39,002 bases of DNA from an uncultured Microbacterium sp. (GTDB lineage Bacteria; Actinomycetota; Actinomycetes; Actinomycetales; Microbacteriaceae), in assembly GCF_900078385.1 (NCBI RefSeq), contig NZ_FLQR01000012.1, forward strand, positions 1 to 39,002, written 5' to 3'. Of the stretch, positions 27,881-37,019 are shown piece by piece. Positions within the stretch are counted from its first letter, which is position 1; every line of letters starts with the position of its first letter. The notes beneath the pieces were generated by a model, which saw nothing but the letters and a program-made list of their open reading frames with translations, was not told the origin of the DNA and made no database searches. The position numbers were made by a program, and so were the translations under genes.

Positions 27881-28960
27881 GTGCAGCCCACCCCCGTCGA
27901 TGTCGCCGTGATCGGCGCAGGTCAGGCGGGCCTGTCGGCCGCCTACCACCTGCGCCGGCGCGGCTTCGTTCCGGCGTCCTCGGGGGACCCGTCCTTCATC
28001 GTCCTCGATGCCGACGCCGCCCCCGGCGGCGCCTGGCAGCATCGGTGGGCGTCACTGCGCATGGCGACGGTCAACGGCATCCACGAGCTGCCCGGCTCTC
28101 CGGTTCCTCCCGTCGATCCGCGCGCGGCCAGCCGCGATGTGCTCCCGGCGTACTTCGCCGAGTACGAGGAGCGTCACGACCTCCGCGTGCTGCGGCCCGT
28201 CACCGTCTCCGCGGTGCGGCGTATGGATGACGCGCCGTCCGGGCGCCTGCTCGTCGAATCCGATCGGGGCGCGTGGGCCGCGCGCCACGTCGTCAACGCG
28301 ACGGGGACATGGCGGCGGCCCTTCTGGCCGCACTACCCCGGCCAGGAGCGGTTCGGCGGCAGGCAGCTCCACGTGCACGACTACGTGTCCGCCGACGAGT
28401 TCGCAGGACTCCGCGTCGTCATCGTCGGCGCCGGCATCTCCGCCGTGCAGCTCCTGGAGGAGATCTGGCGCGTCGCGGACACCTTCTGGGTCACGCGGCA
28501 CGACGTGGTGTGGGACGCCGCCGAGTTCGACACCGCCGCCCGCGTCGCGGCCATCGCCGGCGTCGAGGAGCGCGTGCGGCAGGGGCTGCCCCCGGGGAGC
28601 GTCATCTCCGTGACCGGCCAGCACTGGACGCCGTGGGCGCAGGCCGCCGCCGACCGCGGCGTGCTCGTCCGGCATCCGATGTTCGCGGCGATCGAAGAGC
28701 ACGGCGTGCGCATGCCCGACGGGCGGTTCGAGGCGGCCGACGTCATCCTGTGGGCCACGGGCTTCCGCGCCGACATCGCCCACCTCGCGCCGCTCGGGCT
28801 GCGCACGGCGGCCGGCGGCATCCGCGTCGCGAACGGGCGTGCGATCGACGAGCCGCGCCTGTTCCTGATCGGCTACGGGCCGTCGCAGTCCACCGTCGGA
28901 GCCAATCGGGCCGGGCGGGACGCCGCGCGCGCGATCGTCGCCGCATCGGTCCCCGTCTGA
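27881..28960 (+). CDS. Flavin-containing monooxygenase-like oxidoreductase
   Basis: FAD/NAD(P)-binding protein of 359 aa. FAD loop VDVAVIGAGQAGLSAAYHL at the N-terminus, GGAWQHRW, second Rossmann loop VVIVGAGISAVQLLEE near residue 185, and ILWATGFRAD near the C-terminus. This architecture is that of flavoprotein monooxygenases of the FMO/CzcO type; the substrate is unknown. It starts with GTG at 27881, with no recognisable ribosome site or -10 at leaderless spacing; a TTGACC lies at about 27870. Divergent from dnaX and converging on the GH65 gene with 22 bp between stops. Confidence 0.88.
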   Translation: MQPTPVDVAVIGAGQAGLSAAYHLRRRGFVPASSGDPSFIVLDADAAPGGAWQHRWASLRMATVNGIHELPGSPVPPVDPRAASRDVLPAYFAEYEERHDLRVLRPVTVSAVRRMDDAPSGRLLVESDRGAWAARHVVNATGTWRRPFWPHYPGQERFGGRQLHVHDYVSADEFAGLRVVIVGAGISAVQLLEEIWRVADTFWVTRHDVVWDAAEFDTAARVAAIAGVEERVRQGLPPGSVISVTGQHWTPWAQAAADRGVLVRHPMFAAIEEHGVRMPDGRFEAADVILWATGFRADIAHLAPLGLRTAAGGIRVANGRAIDEPRLFLIGYGPSQSTVGANRAGRDAARAIVAASVPV

Positions 28961-28982
28961 CCCCGCATCGCGTCCCGCGCGA

Positions 28983-31517
28983 TCACGCGTCCAAGCCGAG
29001 GTGGCCGTCGTCGCCGCCCGCGATCGGGATCGCGGCCGTGATGATGGGGAGGCTCGTCGTCGTGGTCGGCACGGACGCCGACAGCAGCGTGCCGTCCTCA
29101 CGGAGCGTCTCGCCGATGTCGCCGAGGGTGGGACGTCCGGGCAGCACCGGACCCTGACCGTCCAGCGTCACGACCACGGTCTCGCCGGGGGCGACGACGT
29201 GGTCCTCGCCGCGGACCGAGAAGGAGACCGTCTCGCCCTCCTCCCCCGCGATGATCGTGAGCGCGTCGCGCGTGACGCCGACCCGCAGCTGGGTGCCGTG
29301 CCAGTGCAGCGTGTACGACAGCGACGACCAGCCCACCGGCAGACGGGGATCGAACGACAGCGCGCCGAAGTAGTCGCGCATGCCGCCGAAGCCCGACACC
29401 AGCGCGGTCCACACACCACCGGCGGAGGCGACGTGCACGCCGTCGGACGCGTTGCGATGCAGATCGCCGAGGTCGACGAACAGCGACTCCGTGAAGTACT
29501 CGAGCGCGAGGTCCTGGTACCCGACCTCGGCCGCCAGGATCGACTGCACGACCGCCGACAGGGTCGAGTCGCCCGTGGTCAGCGGGTCGTAGTACTCGAA
29601 GTCGGCGAGCTTCTCCTCGGGCGTGAAGTGGTTGCCCTGCAGGAAGAGCGCCAGCACGACGTCGGCCTGCTTGAGCACCTGGTAGCGGTAGATGACGAGC
29701 GGGTGGAAGTGCAGCAGCAGCGGATGCTGCTCGGCGGGCGTGCTCTCCAGATCCCAGATCTCGCGCTCGAGGAACACGGCATCCTGCGGGTGGATGCCGA
29801 GCGCCTCGCTGTACGGGATGTGCATGGCGTCGGCGGCCGCGTCCCACGCGGGCGCCTCGGACGGGTCCAGGTCCAGCCGCTCGGCGGCCAGGCGGTAGGC
29901 CTCGGGGTCGTCCTTGGCCATGTCGCGCACGACGTGGGCCGCGAAGCGCAGGTTGAAGCGCGCCATGACGTTCGTGAAGAGGTTGTCGTTGACGACGGTC
30001 GTGTACTCGTCCGGCCCCGTGACGCCGTGGATGTGGAAGCTGTCGGGGCCGGCCTCGGAGAACCGCCAGAAGCCGAGGGTCGCCCACAGCCGCGCGGTCT
30101 CCACCGCGATGTCGATGCCCTCGCGGGAGAGGAACTCGTCATCGCCCGTCGAGCGCACGTACTTCGCGAGCGCGAAGCTGACGTCGGCGTTGATGTGGTA
30201 CTGCGCGGTGCCGGCGGCGTAGTAGGCGGATGCCTCCTCGCCGTTGATCGTGCGCCAGGGGAAGAGGGCGCCGGCCTCGTTCAGCTGACCGGCGCGCTTG
30301 CGGGCGGCGGGCAGCATCAGGTACCGCATGCGCAGGGCGTTGCGGGCCCAGAGCGGCGTCGTGTACATGAGGAACGGCAGGACGTAGATCTCGGTGTCCC
30401 AGAAGTAGTGGCCGCTGTACCCCGAGCCGGTGAGACCCTTCGCGGGGACGCCGAGCCCGTCGGCGCGGGCGCTGGCCTGCGCGAGCTGGAAGAGGCACCA
30501 GCGGGTCGCCTGCTGCAGCTCGTCCTGCCCGCCGATCTCCACGTCGGACCGGTTCCAGAAGTCCGCGCACCACGCGGCCTGACGGTCGAACTGCGCCTGC
30601 ACGCCCTGGTCGCGCACGCGGTCCAGCGCGCGGCGGCCCCGGTCGACGAGTTCGCGCGTGGGGACGCCCCGGGACGTGTGGTAGCTCACGACCTTCGTGA
30701 CGGTGATGGGGACCCCGGCCTTGGCCTGCACGCGGAAGACGTTCTTCGCGATGTCGGGTTCGATGAGCGTGCGCTCGTCGTACGGGTTCTCCGTCTCGAT
30801 CTGGTGGTCGGCGACGACCGCGATCGACATGCCGGAGGCCGCGACCCGGTACGACAGCGCAGTGCGCGGGCCATCCTGCCAGAACTCCTCCGGCAGCAGG
30901 ACGCGGTCCTGGATGCGCTCGGCCTTGCGCGGGTCGAACCCGGCCTTCGCGAGGTGCGGCGCGTTGCCGCCGTAGACGTCGGCACCGTCCTGCCGGTTGA
31001 TGATCTGGCAGTTCACGGTCACGGGCGAGTCGGCGTTCAGCACCGTGACGGTGATGCTCATGACCGCGAGGTGCTTCTCCTCGAAGGACACGATGCGGCG
31101 CATCTCCATCGCGACGTCCTTGCCGCTCGGCGTCGTCCAGCGCATGTGCCGCGTGAGGACCCCCGCGCGCATGTCGAGGACGCGCTCGTACTCGCGGATA
31201 TCCGACATGTCGAACGCGAAGGGCTCGTCCTCGATGTAGACGCGCATGACCTGCGCGTCGGGGGCGTTGATGATCGTCTGGCCCTCCTCCGCGAAGCCGT
31301 ACGCCTGCTCGGCGTGGCGGATGGGGAACGTCTCGTGGAAGCCGTTGATGAAGGTGCCGTGCTCGTGCGCGTGGCGGCCCTCCGGCTGGTTGCCGCGCAG
31401 TCCCAGATAGCCGTTCCCGATGGCGAAGAGCGTCTCGGTGAGGCCGACGTCGTCCAGGGACGGGCGTGTCTCGATGAGACGCCACGGGTCGACGGGGAAG
31501 CGATCGCGATCGATCAT
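28983..31517 (-). CDS. Glycoside hydrolase family 65 phosphorylase
   Basis: GH65 enzyme of 844 aa. The family phosphorolyses alpha-glucosides (maltose, trehalose, kojibiose and others) to beta-glucose 1-phosphate. The N-terminal beta-sandwich starts with ETLFAIGNGYLGLRGNQPEG; the (alpha/alpha)6 barrel contains HYFWDTEIYVLPFL and the catalytic acid E504 in GVTGPDEYTTVVNDN. A short C-terminal beta domain follows. Adjacent pgmB, which converts beta-glucose 1-phosphate to glucose 6-phosphate, supports a phosphorylase rather than a hydrolase. The disaccharide cannot be told from sequence by eye. ATG at 31517 follows GAGAGG. It is downstream of pgmB by 38 bp. Confidence 0.93.
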   Translation of the reverse strand: MIDRDRFPVDPWRLIETRPSLDDVGLTETLFAIGNGYLGLRGNQPEGRHAHEHGTFINGFHETFPIRHAEQAYGFAEEGQTIINAPDAQVMRVYIEDEPFAFDMSDIREYERVLDMRAGVLTRHMRWTTPSGKDVAMEMRRIVSFEEKHLAVMSITVTVLNADSPVTVNCQIINRQDGADVYGGNAPHLAKAGFDPRKAERIQDRVLLPEEFWQDGPRTALSYRVAASGMSIAVVADHQIETENPYDERTLIEPDIAKNVFRVQAKAGVPITVTKVVSYHTSRGVPTRELVDRGRRALDRVRDQGVQAQFDRQAAWCADFWNRSDVEIGGQDELQQATRWCLFQLAQASARADGLGVPAKGLTGSGYSGHYFWDTEIYVLPFLMYTTPLWARNALRMRYLMLPAARKRAGQLNEAGALFPWRTINGEEASAYYAAGTAQYHINADVSFALAKYVRSTGDDEFLSREGIDIAVETARLWATLGFWRFSEAGPDSFHIHGVTGPDEYTTVVNDNLFTNVMARFNLRFAAHVVRDMAKDDPEAYRLAAERLDLDPSEAPAWDAAADAMHIPYSEALGIHPQDAVFLEREIWDLESTPAEQHPLLLHFHPLVIYRYQVLKQADVVLALFLQGNHFTPEEKLADFEYYDPLTTGDSTLSAVVQSILAAEVGYQDLALEYFTESLFVDLGDLHRNASDGVHVASAGGVWTALVSGFGGMRDYFGALSFDPRLPVGWSSLSYTLHWHGTQLRVGVTRDALTIIAGEEGETVSFSVRGEDHVVAPGETVVVTLDGQGPVLPGRPTLGDIGETLREDGTLLSASVPTTTTSLPIITAAIPIAGGDDGHLGLDA

Positions 31518-31555
31518 GTGCAGCCTCTCGGGTGGCTCGGTGGGGCTCGGGGCGA

Positions 31556-32287
31556 TCAGGAGACGAAGGCGGACAGGTCGTCGACGACGACGTGCGCGCC
31601 ACTGGCGAACAGAGTGTCGGCGCCGACGCCGCGGTCCACGCCCACGACGAGGCCGTAGCCGGCGGCGGCGGCGGACTGCACACCGGAATGCGCGTCCTCG
31701 ACGGCGACGCTGCGGGCGGGATCGACGCCCAGCATCCGGGCCGCCTCGCGGAAGACGTCCGGCGCGGGCTTGGACGGCAGGTTCTCGTTCTCCGCGACGA
31801 CGCCGTCCATGACGACCGGGAAGCGGTCGCGGATGCCGGCGGCGCGCAGCACCTCTTCGGCGTTCTTCGAGCTCGACACGACGGCGATCGGGACGCCGGC
31901 GGCCTGCAGCTTCTCGACGAGGGCGAGCGAGCCGGGGTACGGGGCGATGCCCTCGTCGCGGAGCACGCGCTCGAAGACGACGTTCTTGCGGTTGCCGATG
32001 CCGCAGACGGTGTCGGCGGTCGTGGGGTCGGACGGGTCGCCCCAGGGCACCTCGACGTCGCGGGAGCGCAGGAGGCTCGCGACGCCGTCGTAGCGCTTCT
32101 TGCCGTCGAGGTAGTCGAAGTAGTCGCGCTCGGTGTAGTCCGGGGTGATCCCCCAGTCCGCGAAGAGCTTGGTGAACATCGTCTGCCACGCGTGCATGTG
32201 CACCTCGGCGGTCGGGGTGAGCACGCCGTCCAGGTCGAACAGAACGCCGTCGTACGTGGTCAGGTCGGGAAGTTCGTCGGCTGTCAC
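31556..32287 (-). CDS. pgmB: Beta-phosphoglucomutase (HAD family)
   Basis: HAD-superfamily mutase of 243 aa. Nucleophile motif VLFDLDGVLTPTAEVH, cap domain with YFDYLDGKKRYDGVASLL (typical of beta-phosphoglucomutase fused to or beside GH65), motif II VVSSSKN, motif III Lys in SKPAPDVF, and motif IV VEDAHSGVQSA. It turns beta-glucose 1-phosphate made by the neighbouring GH65 enzyme into glucose 6-phosphate. GTG at 32287 has TACGCT exactly 6 nt upstream, so the pgmB-GH65 operon probably starts as a leaderless mRNA. Confidence 0.93.
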   Translation of the reverse strand: MTADELPDLTTYDGVLFDLDGVLTPTAEVHMHAWQTMFTKLFADWGITPDYTERDYFDYLDGKKRYDGVASLLRSRDVEVPWGDPSDPTTADTVCGIGNRKNVVFERVLRDEGIAPYPGSLALVEKLQAAGVPIAVVSSSKNAEEVLRAAGIRDRFPVVMDGVVAENENLPSKPAPDVFREAARMLGVDPARSVAVEDAHSGVQSAAAAGYGLVVGVDRGVGADTLFASGAHVVVDDLSAFVS

Positions 32288-32293
32288 CGTTTC

Positions 32294-32299
32294 AGCGTA
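32294..32299 (-). promoter_or_regulatory. -10 box of pgmB (leaderless)
   Basis: TACGCT, 6 nt before the GTG at 32287. Confidence 0.5.
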
Positions 32300-32366
32300 G
32301 TCGCGTGCCGGGGGCGCGGAGCATGCCGCGGACCGGATGCGCTGCACCTCCGGCCGCTCTCCCTCG

Positions 32367-33590
32367 TCAGCGCCCCGCGCCGGCAATGGAGAGCGTCTGC
32401 CGGGCGATCTCGAGCTCTTCGTTGGTGGGGACGACGAGCACCGTGACGGGTGAGTCGTCGGCCGAGATCGTGCGGATGCCGCGGCCGCGGACCGCGTTGC
32501 GCTCGGCGTCGAGGTGCACGCCGGCGAAGCCCAGGGTCTCCAGCGCCGCGGCACGGACGACGTCGGAGTTCTCGCCGACCCCGGCCGTGAAGGAGATGAC
32601 GTCGACGCCGCCGAGCTGGGCGATGTAGGCGCCGAGGTAGGCGCGGATGCGGTGGATGTACACGTCGAACGCGAGCGTCGCGGGCCCGTCGCCGGCGGCG
32701 CGGCGATCTTCGACGTCGCGCATGTCGGAGACGCCGGCGAGACCAAGCACACCGCTGCGCTTGTTCAGGAACGCGTCGAGCTCGCCGGGCGACATGTCCT
32801 CGCGGCGGGCGAGCACCAGGAGCACCGACGGGTCGAGGTCGCCGGATCGGGTGCCCATCACGAGCCCCTCGAGCGGGGTGAGCCCCATCGACGTCTCGAC
32901 GGATCGACCCCGGTCGATCGCCGTGATCGACGCGCCGTTGCCGAGGTGCAGCACGATCTGCCGCAGCTCCCGCAGCGGCCGGTCCAGGTGCGCGGCGGCG
33001 GCCTCGCTCACGAACTTGTGACTCGTGCCGTGGAATCCGTAGCGGCGGATGCGGTGCTTCCGCGCGATCGCCCGGTCGATGGCATACGTGTAGGCCGCCG
33101 GCGGGAGGGTCTGGTGGAACGCGGTGTCGAAGACGGCGACGTGGGGCAGGTCGGCGAACGCGGCGCGCGCGGCGCGGATGCCCTGCACGGCGCCGGGGTT
33201 GTGCAGCGGGGCGAGGACCGACAGCTCGTCGATGTTGATCTCGACGAGGTCGGTGATGAGCGTCGGCTGGAAGAACCGCGCGCCGCCCTGCACGACGCGG
33301 TGGCCGATCGCGATCGGCGGGGTCTCGGTGAGGGACGGGCCGTGCGCCGCGAACGCGTCGAGCATCACCTGGAACCCGACGGCGTGGTCGGGGATCGGGA
33401 GCTCGCTCTTGTACGTGGCATCCGTCGCGGCGACGCCGGCACCGTGGAAGAGCACGGTGTGCTTGGCGGCGCCGGTCGACTCGCCGATGCGCTCGACGAG
33501 GCCGCTCGCGAGCGCCGTCTCGGTCTCGACGTCGATCAGCTGGTACTTGAAGGAGGACGACCCGCTGTTGATGACGAGCACGACTCTCAT
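32367..33590 (-). CDS. ackA: Acetate kinase
   Basis: AckA (407 aa) interconverts acetate and acetyl phosphate with ATP. ASKHA-fold motifs: LVINSGSSSFKYQLID at the N-terminus, HRVVQGGARF, VFDTAFHQTLP, RYGFHGTSHKFV, LHLGNGASITAI and FTAGVGENSDVVR, all in order. Start ATG at 33590 overlaps the pta stop (ATGA). Together with Pta it forms the reversible route between acetate and acetyl-CoA. Confidence 0.98.
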   Translation of the reverse strand: MRVVLVINSGSSSFKYQLIDVETETALASGLVERIGESTGAAKHTVLFHGAGVAATDATYKSELPIPDHAVGFQVMLDAFAAHGPSLTETPPIAIGHRVVQGGARFFQPTLITDLVEINIDELSVLAPLHNPGAVQGIRAARAAFADLPHVAVFDTAFHQTLPPAAYTYAIDRAIARKHRIRRYGFHGTSHKFVSEAAAAHLDRPLRELRQIVLHLGNGASITAIDRGRSVETSMGLTPLEGLVMGTRSGDLDPSVLLVLARREDMSPGELDAFLNKRSGVLGLAGVSDMRDVEDRRAAGDGPATLAFDVYIHRIRAYLGAYIAQLGGVDVISFTAGVGENSDVVRAAALETLGFAGVHLDAERNAVRGRGIRTISADDSPVTVLVVPTNEELEIARQTLSIAGAGR

Positions 33591-35710
33591 GCGGATGCCT
33601 CTTCCTGGGCCTGGATGGCCGTGATCGCGATCGTGTTGACGATGTCCTCGACGAGCGCGCCGCGGGACAGGTCGTTGATCGGCTTGTTGAGGCCCTGGAG
33701 CACGGGGCCCATCGCGACGGCGCCCGCGGAGCGCTGCACCGCCTTATACGTGTTGTTGCCGGTGTTCAGATCGGGGAAGACGAACACGGTCGCGCGGCCC
33801 GCGACGGCCGATTCGGGCATCTTGGCCTTGGCGACGGCGGCATCGGCGGCGGCGTCGTACTGGATGGGGCCCTCGACGAGCAGCTCGGGAGCGCGCTCGC
33901 GGACGAGGACCGTGGCGGCACGGACCTTCTCGACCTCGGCGCCCGCGCCGGACTCCCCCGTCGAGTAGGACAGCATCGCGACGCGCGGTTCGATCCCGAA
34001 CTGGCTCGCCGTCGCGGCGGAGGAGATGGCGATGTCGGCGAGCTGCTCGCTCGTCGGGTCGGGGATGACGGCGCAGTCGCCGTAGACGAGGACCCGGTCG
34101 GCGAGCGCCATCAGGAAGACGCTGGAGACGACGGAGACGCCCGGCTTCGTCTTGATGATCTCGAACGCGGGTCGGATGGTGTGCGCCGTCGTGTGCGCGG
34201 CGCCGGAGACCATCCCGTCGGCGAGCCCCAGGTGCACCATGAGGGTGCCGAAGTAGGACACGTCCGTCACGCTGTCCGCGGCCTGCGCGTAGGTGACGCC
34301 CTTGTGTGCGCGGATGCGCTCGTACTCCTTCGCGAACCGGTCGACGTAGGTCGGGTCGAACGGGCTCAGGACCTGCGCGGCCTGCAGGTCGATGCCGAGC
34401 TCACCGGCGCGGGCGCGGACATCGGCCTCCTCGCCGAGGATCGTGATGTCGGCGACCCCGCGGGCGAGGACCGTGGCGGCGGCACGGAGGACGCGGTCAT
34501 CCGTCCCCTCCGGCAGCACGATCCGCTTGCGCTGCGCGCGGGCGCGTTCGATCAGCTGGAACTGGAACATCAGGGGCGTGACGACGTCGGCGCGCGCGAT
34601 GCCGATCCGCCGCAGCAGGTCGGTCGTGTCGACGCTCTGCTCGAAGAGGGCCAGCGCCGTGTCGTAGCGACGCTGCGAGTCGGCGGCGAGGCGTCCGCGC
34701 GTCGTCATGATGCGCCGGGCCGTCTCGTACGTGTCGAGGTCGGTGGAGAGGATCGGCAGGGGCGACTCGAGGCCGTCGATGAGCCGGTCGACCGGCTCGG
34801 GCAGCGGGAACGGGCCGTTCAGCGCGATCGCGGAGACCGACGGGAACGTGCCCGAGGAGTTGGCGAGCAGCGTCGCGAGCAGCACGTCGGTGCGGTCGGC
34901 GGCGATCGTGACGATCGCGCTCTCCTCCAGGCGCGGCAGCACGTTGTTCAGCGACATGCCCGCCACGACGACGTGCAGCACCTCGCGGGTCAGGAGTTCC
35001 TCGTCGCCCTTGAGCAGCGTGGCATCCAGGGACCGCATGATGTCGCGGACGGACGGTGCGACGAGGTACTCGTCCTCGGGAACCGCCCACACGCCGATGT
35101 CGGCGCCGACGTGCGGGGCTGCGACGGCGGCGACGTGCTCGACGATCTCGGCGCGGAGGGCCGGGAGGCTGCGGTTGACGATGACGGCGAACAGGCGTGC
35201 CCGCTCGTGCGACATCTCGGTGAGCGCGAGGGTCGTGAGGTGGCCGATCTGCTCCGGGGTCCGCCCGCCGGACTCGCCGATGTGGTCGCCCTCCGCGGCC
35301 TGCCCGGACAGGACGAGCAGGACGGGGGCGCCGAGGTTCGCGGCGATGCGCGCGTTGTAGCCGAGCTCCGCGGGGCTGCCGACGTCCGTGTAGTCGCTGC
35401 CGACGATGACGACGGCATCGCACTGCGCCTCGACGGCCTTGTAGCGTTCGACGATCTTCCCGAGGGCGGCATCCGGGTCGGTGCGGACCTCGTCGTAGGT
35501 CGCGCCGATGCACTCGTCGTAGCCGAGGTCGACGCCGTCGTGGTCGAGCAGCATCTCCAGGACGTAGTCGCGCTCGGCCGTGGACCGGGCGATCGCGCGG
35601 AAGACGCCGACGCGCGGCGTCGCGTGGCTGAGCGAGTCGAGCACGCCGAGCGCGATCGTGGACTTCCCGGAATGACCCTCGGTCGACGTGATGTAGATGC
35701 TCTGTGCCAC
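33587..35710 (-). CDS. pta: Phosphate acetyltransferase (long form)
   Basis: Pta of 707 aa exchanges acetyl between CoA and phosphate. Long-form architecture: N-terminal P-loop domain (ITSTEGHSGKSTIALGVLD), a DRTGG domain in the middle, and the C-terminal catalytic domain from about residue 385 with RIVLPEGTDDRVLRAA, GMVSGAAHTTAHTIRP and FVFPDLNTGNNTYKAVQRSA. GTG at 35710 has TAGGCT exactly 6 nt upstream, implying leaderless pta-ackA mRNA. The SRP RNA gene lies just upstream in the same direction. Confidence 0.97.
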   Translation of the reverse strand: MAQSIYITSTEGHSGKSTIALGVLDSLSHATPRVGVFRAIARSTAERDYVLEMLLDHDGVDLGYDECIGATYDEVRTDPDAALGKIVERYKAVEAQCDAVVIVGSDYTDVGSPAELGYNARIAANLGAPVLLVLSGQAAEGDHIGESGGRTPEQIGHLTTLALTEMSHERARLFAVIVNRSLPALRAEIVEHVAAVAAPHVGADIGVWAVPEDEYLVAPSVRDIMRSLDATLLKGDEELLTREVLHVVVAGMSLNNVLPRLEESAIVTIAADRTDVLLATLLANSSGTFPSVSAIALNGPFPLPEPVDRLIDGLESPLPILSTDLDTYETARRIMTTRGRLAADSQRRYDTALALFEQSVDTTDLLRRIGIARADVVTPLMFQFQLIERARAQRKRIVLPEGTDDRVLRAAATVLARGVADITILGEEADVRARAGELGIDLQAAQVLSPFDPTYVDRFAKEYERIRAHKGVTYAQAADSVTDVSYFGTLMVHLGLADGMVSGAAHTTAHTIRPAFEIIKTKPGVSVVSSVFLMALADRVLVYGDCAVIPDPTSEQLADIAISSAATASQFGIEPRVAMLSYSTGESGAGAEVEKVRAATVLVRERAPELLVEGPIQYDAAADAAVAKAKMPESAVAGRATVFVFPDLNTGNNTYKAVQRSAGAVAMGPVLQGLNKPINDLSRGALVEDIVNTIAITAIQAQEEASA

Positions 35711-35716
35711 TCGCCC

Positions 35717-35722
35717 AGCCTA
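35717..35722 (-). promoter_or_regulatory. -10 box of pta-ackA (leaderless)
   Basis: TAGGCT, 6 nt before the GTG at 35710. Confidence 0.55.
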
Positions 35723-35788
35723 GGCCGGGGCCGGAGAAGGCGGCCAGGCGGGCACCGGGGAAAAGAGACACCCGGGGGAAAAGTAAGA

Positions 35789-35872
35789 CTCTCCGCGAAC
35801 CCGACAGAGCCCGGTTACCCTTGCTACGTTTCCGTCCTGGGGGAGTTGGCCGAGATGCCGCCTCGCGGAGAG
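35789..35872 (-). ncRNA. ffs: Signal recognition particle RNA (4.5S, small type)
   Basis: On the minus strand the ends CTCTCCGCGA and TCGCGGAGAG pair perfectly. The apical part holds CCCCCAGGACGGAAACG and TAGCAAGGGTAACCGGG, the domain IV signature that binds Ffh. The tetraloop is GAAA closed by C-G pairs, a GNRA loop. Length is about 84-90 nt. TAGACT lies about 9 nt before the 5' end, and after the 3' end the RNA runs TCTTACTTTTCCCC, a likely terminator tract. The limits may differ by a few bases. Confidence 0.88.
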
Positions 35873-35880
35873 CTGAGACA

Positions 35881-35886
35881 AGTCTA
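35881..35886 (-). promoter_or_regulatory. -10 box of the SRP RNA gene
   Basis: TAGACT on the minus strand, pointing to a transcript start near 35874. No convincing -35 sequence. Confidence 0.55.
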
Positions 35887-35982
35887 GCCGACTCACAGAC
35901 GCGGCCGCCGCGCCGGGACTAGCATCGAAGGGCGAGCGCGAGGGTGCGCCCGCTGATCGCTCGCGACGGACCAGGGGGCCGC

Positions 35983-37011
35983 ATGCCGGATGACACCACG
36001 CCGATCTTCAGCGATGTCCCGGCCGGGCCGCCGCCCAGCCACGCCATGACGGCGGAGGAGTTCGCCGAGACGACGGACGCCATCCTGGCCTCCGTCACGC
36101 GGGTCATCGACGGGAAGCCCGACGCGGTCCGGTCGGCCCTCGTGTGCATGCTGGCAGAGGGACACCTCCTCATCGAGGACGTGCCGGGCGTCGGCAAGAC
36201 GATGCTCGCCCGCGCCCTGGCGGCCTCGGTCGAGGCGACGGTGCGCCGCATCCAGTTCACCCCCGACCTGCTCCCCGGCGACGTGACCGGCGTGAGCGTC
36301 TACAACCCCGTCGACCGCGAGTTCGAGTTCAAGCCGGGCGCGATCTTCGCGCACATCGTCATCGCCGACGAGATCAACCGCTCGTCTCCGAAGACGCAGT
36401 CCGCGCTCCTGGAGGCCATGGAGGAGGGACAGGTCACCGTCGACGGCGTCTCGCACCTGCTGCCGGAGCCCTTCCTCGTCGTCGCGACGCAGAATCCGCT
36501 CGAGATGGAGGGCACGTACGCGCTCCCCGAAGCGCAGCGCGACCGGTTCATGATGCGGATCTCGATGGGCTACCCGGATGCCGCATCCGAAGCGCTCATG
36601 CTGCGCCAGCGCGACACCGTCAACCCGCTGGATGCCGTGACGCCCGTCATCGGCTCGGACCGCGTCCGCGACCTCGTCGCCTGGGCGCGGAACGTGCACG
36701 TCTCCCCCGCCATCGAGGAGTACGCCGTGGGCCTCGCCCGCGCGACGCGTCAGCATCCGGATCTGCGCCTGGGCGCGAGCCCGCGCGCGACCCTCCAGCT
36801 GGTCCGCGCGGCGAAGGTGTGGGCCGCCCTCGACGAGCGCGAGTTCGTCATCCCCGACGACGTCGCGGCGCTCCTCGAACCCGTCTTCGCGCATCGCATG
36901 ATCGCGGCGCGCGGGTCGAGCGCGGCGCGCGGACGGTCGATGACCGACGCCGTGTCGTCGATCCTGCAGAGCATCGCCGGGTCCGTCCGGGTACCCGTCG
37001 CGACGCGCTGA
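35983..37011 (+). CDS. MoxR-type AAA+ ATPase
   Basis: MoxR family AAA+ ATPase (342 aa), a presumed chaperone acting with the DUF58 and transglutaminase-like proteins encoded next to it. Walker A LIEDVPGVGKTMLARAL, Walker B IVIADEINRSSPKTQSALLE, sensor VVATQNPLEMEGTYALPEAQ, and the lid domain with LGASPRATLQLVRAAKVWA. I favour ATG at 35983, preceded by AGGGGG, over the in-frame GTG at 35944, which has no ribosome site; TAGCAT at 35920-35925 is a probable -10 box. Divergent from the SRP RNA. Nine bases separate it from the DUF58 gene. Confidence 0.95.
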   Translation: MPDDTTPIFSDVPAGPPPSHAMTAEEFAETTDAILASVTRVIDGKPDAVRSALVCMLAEGHLLIEDVPGVGKTMLARALAASVEATVRRIQFTPDLLPGDVTGVSVYNPVDREFEFKPGAIFAHIVIADEINRSSPKTQSALLEAMEEGQVTVDGVSHLLPEPFLVVATQNPLEMEGTYALPEAQRDRFMMRISMGYPDAASEALMLRQRDTVNPLDAVTPVIGSDRVRDLVAWARNVHVSPAIEEYAVGLARATRQHPDLRLGASPRATLQLVRAAKVWAALDEREFVIPDDVAALLEPVFAHRMIAARGSSAARGRSMTDAVSSILQSIAGSVRVPVATR

Positions 37012-37019
37012 GGACGATC

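Noticed and set aside
35830..35872. tRNA-Ser/Leu-like 5' half (GGGGGAGTTGGCCGAGATGCC) on the plus strand
   Set aside because: No anticodon or T arm follows. The segment is the complement of the 5' part of the SRP RNA, which explains the whole hairpin.
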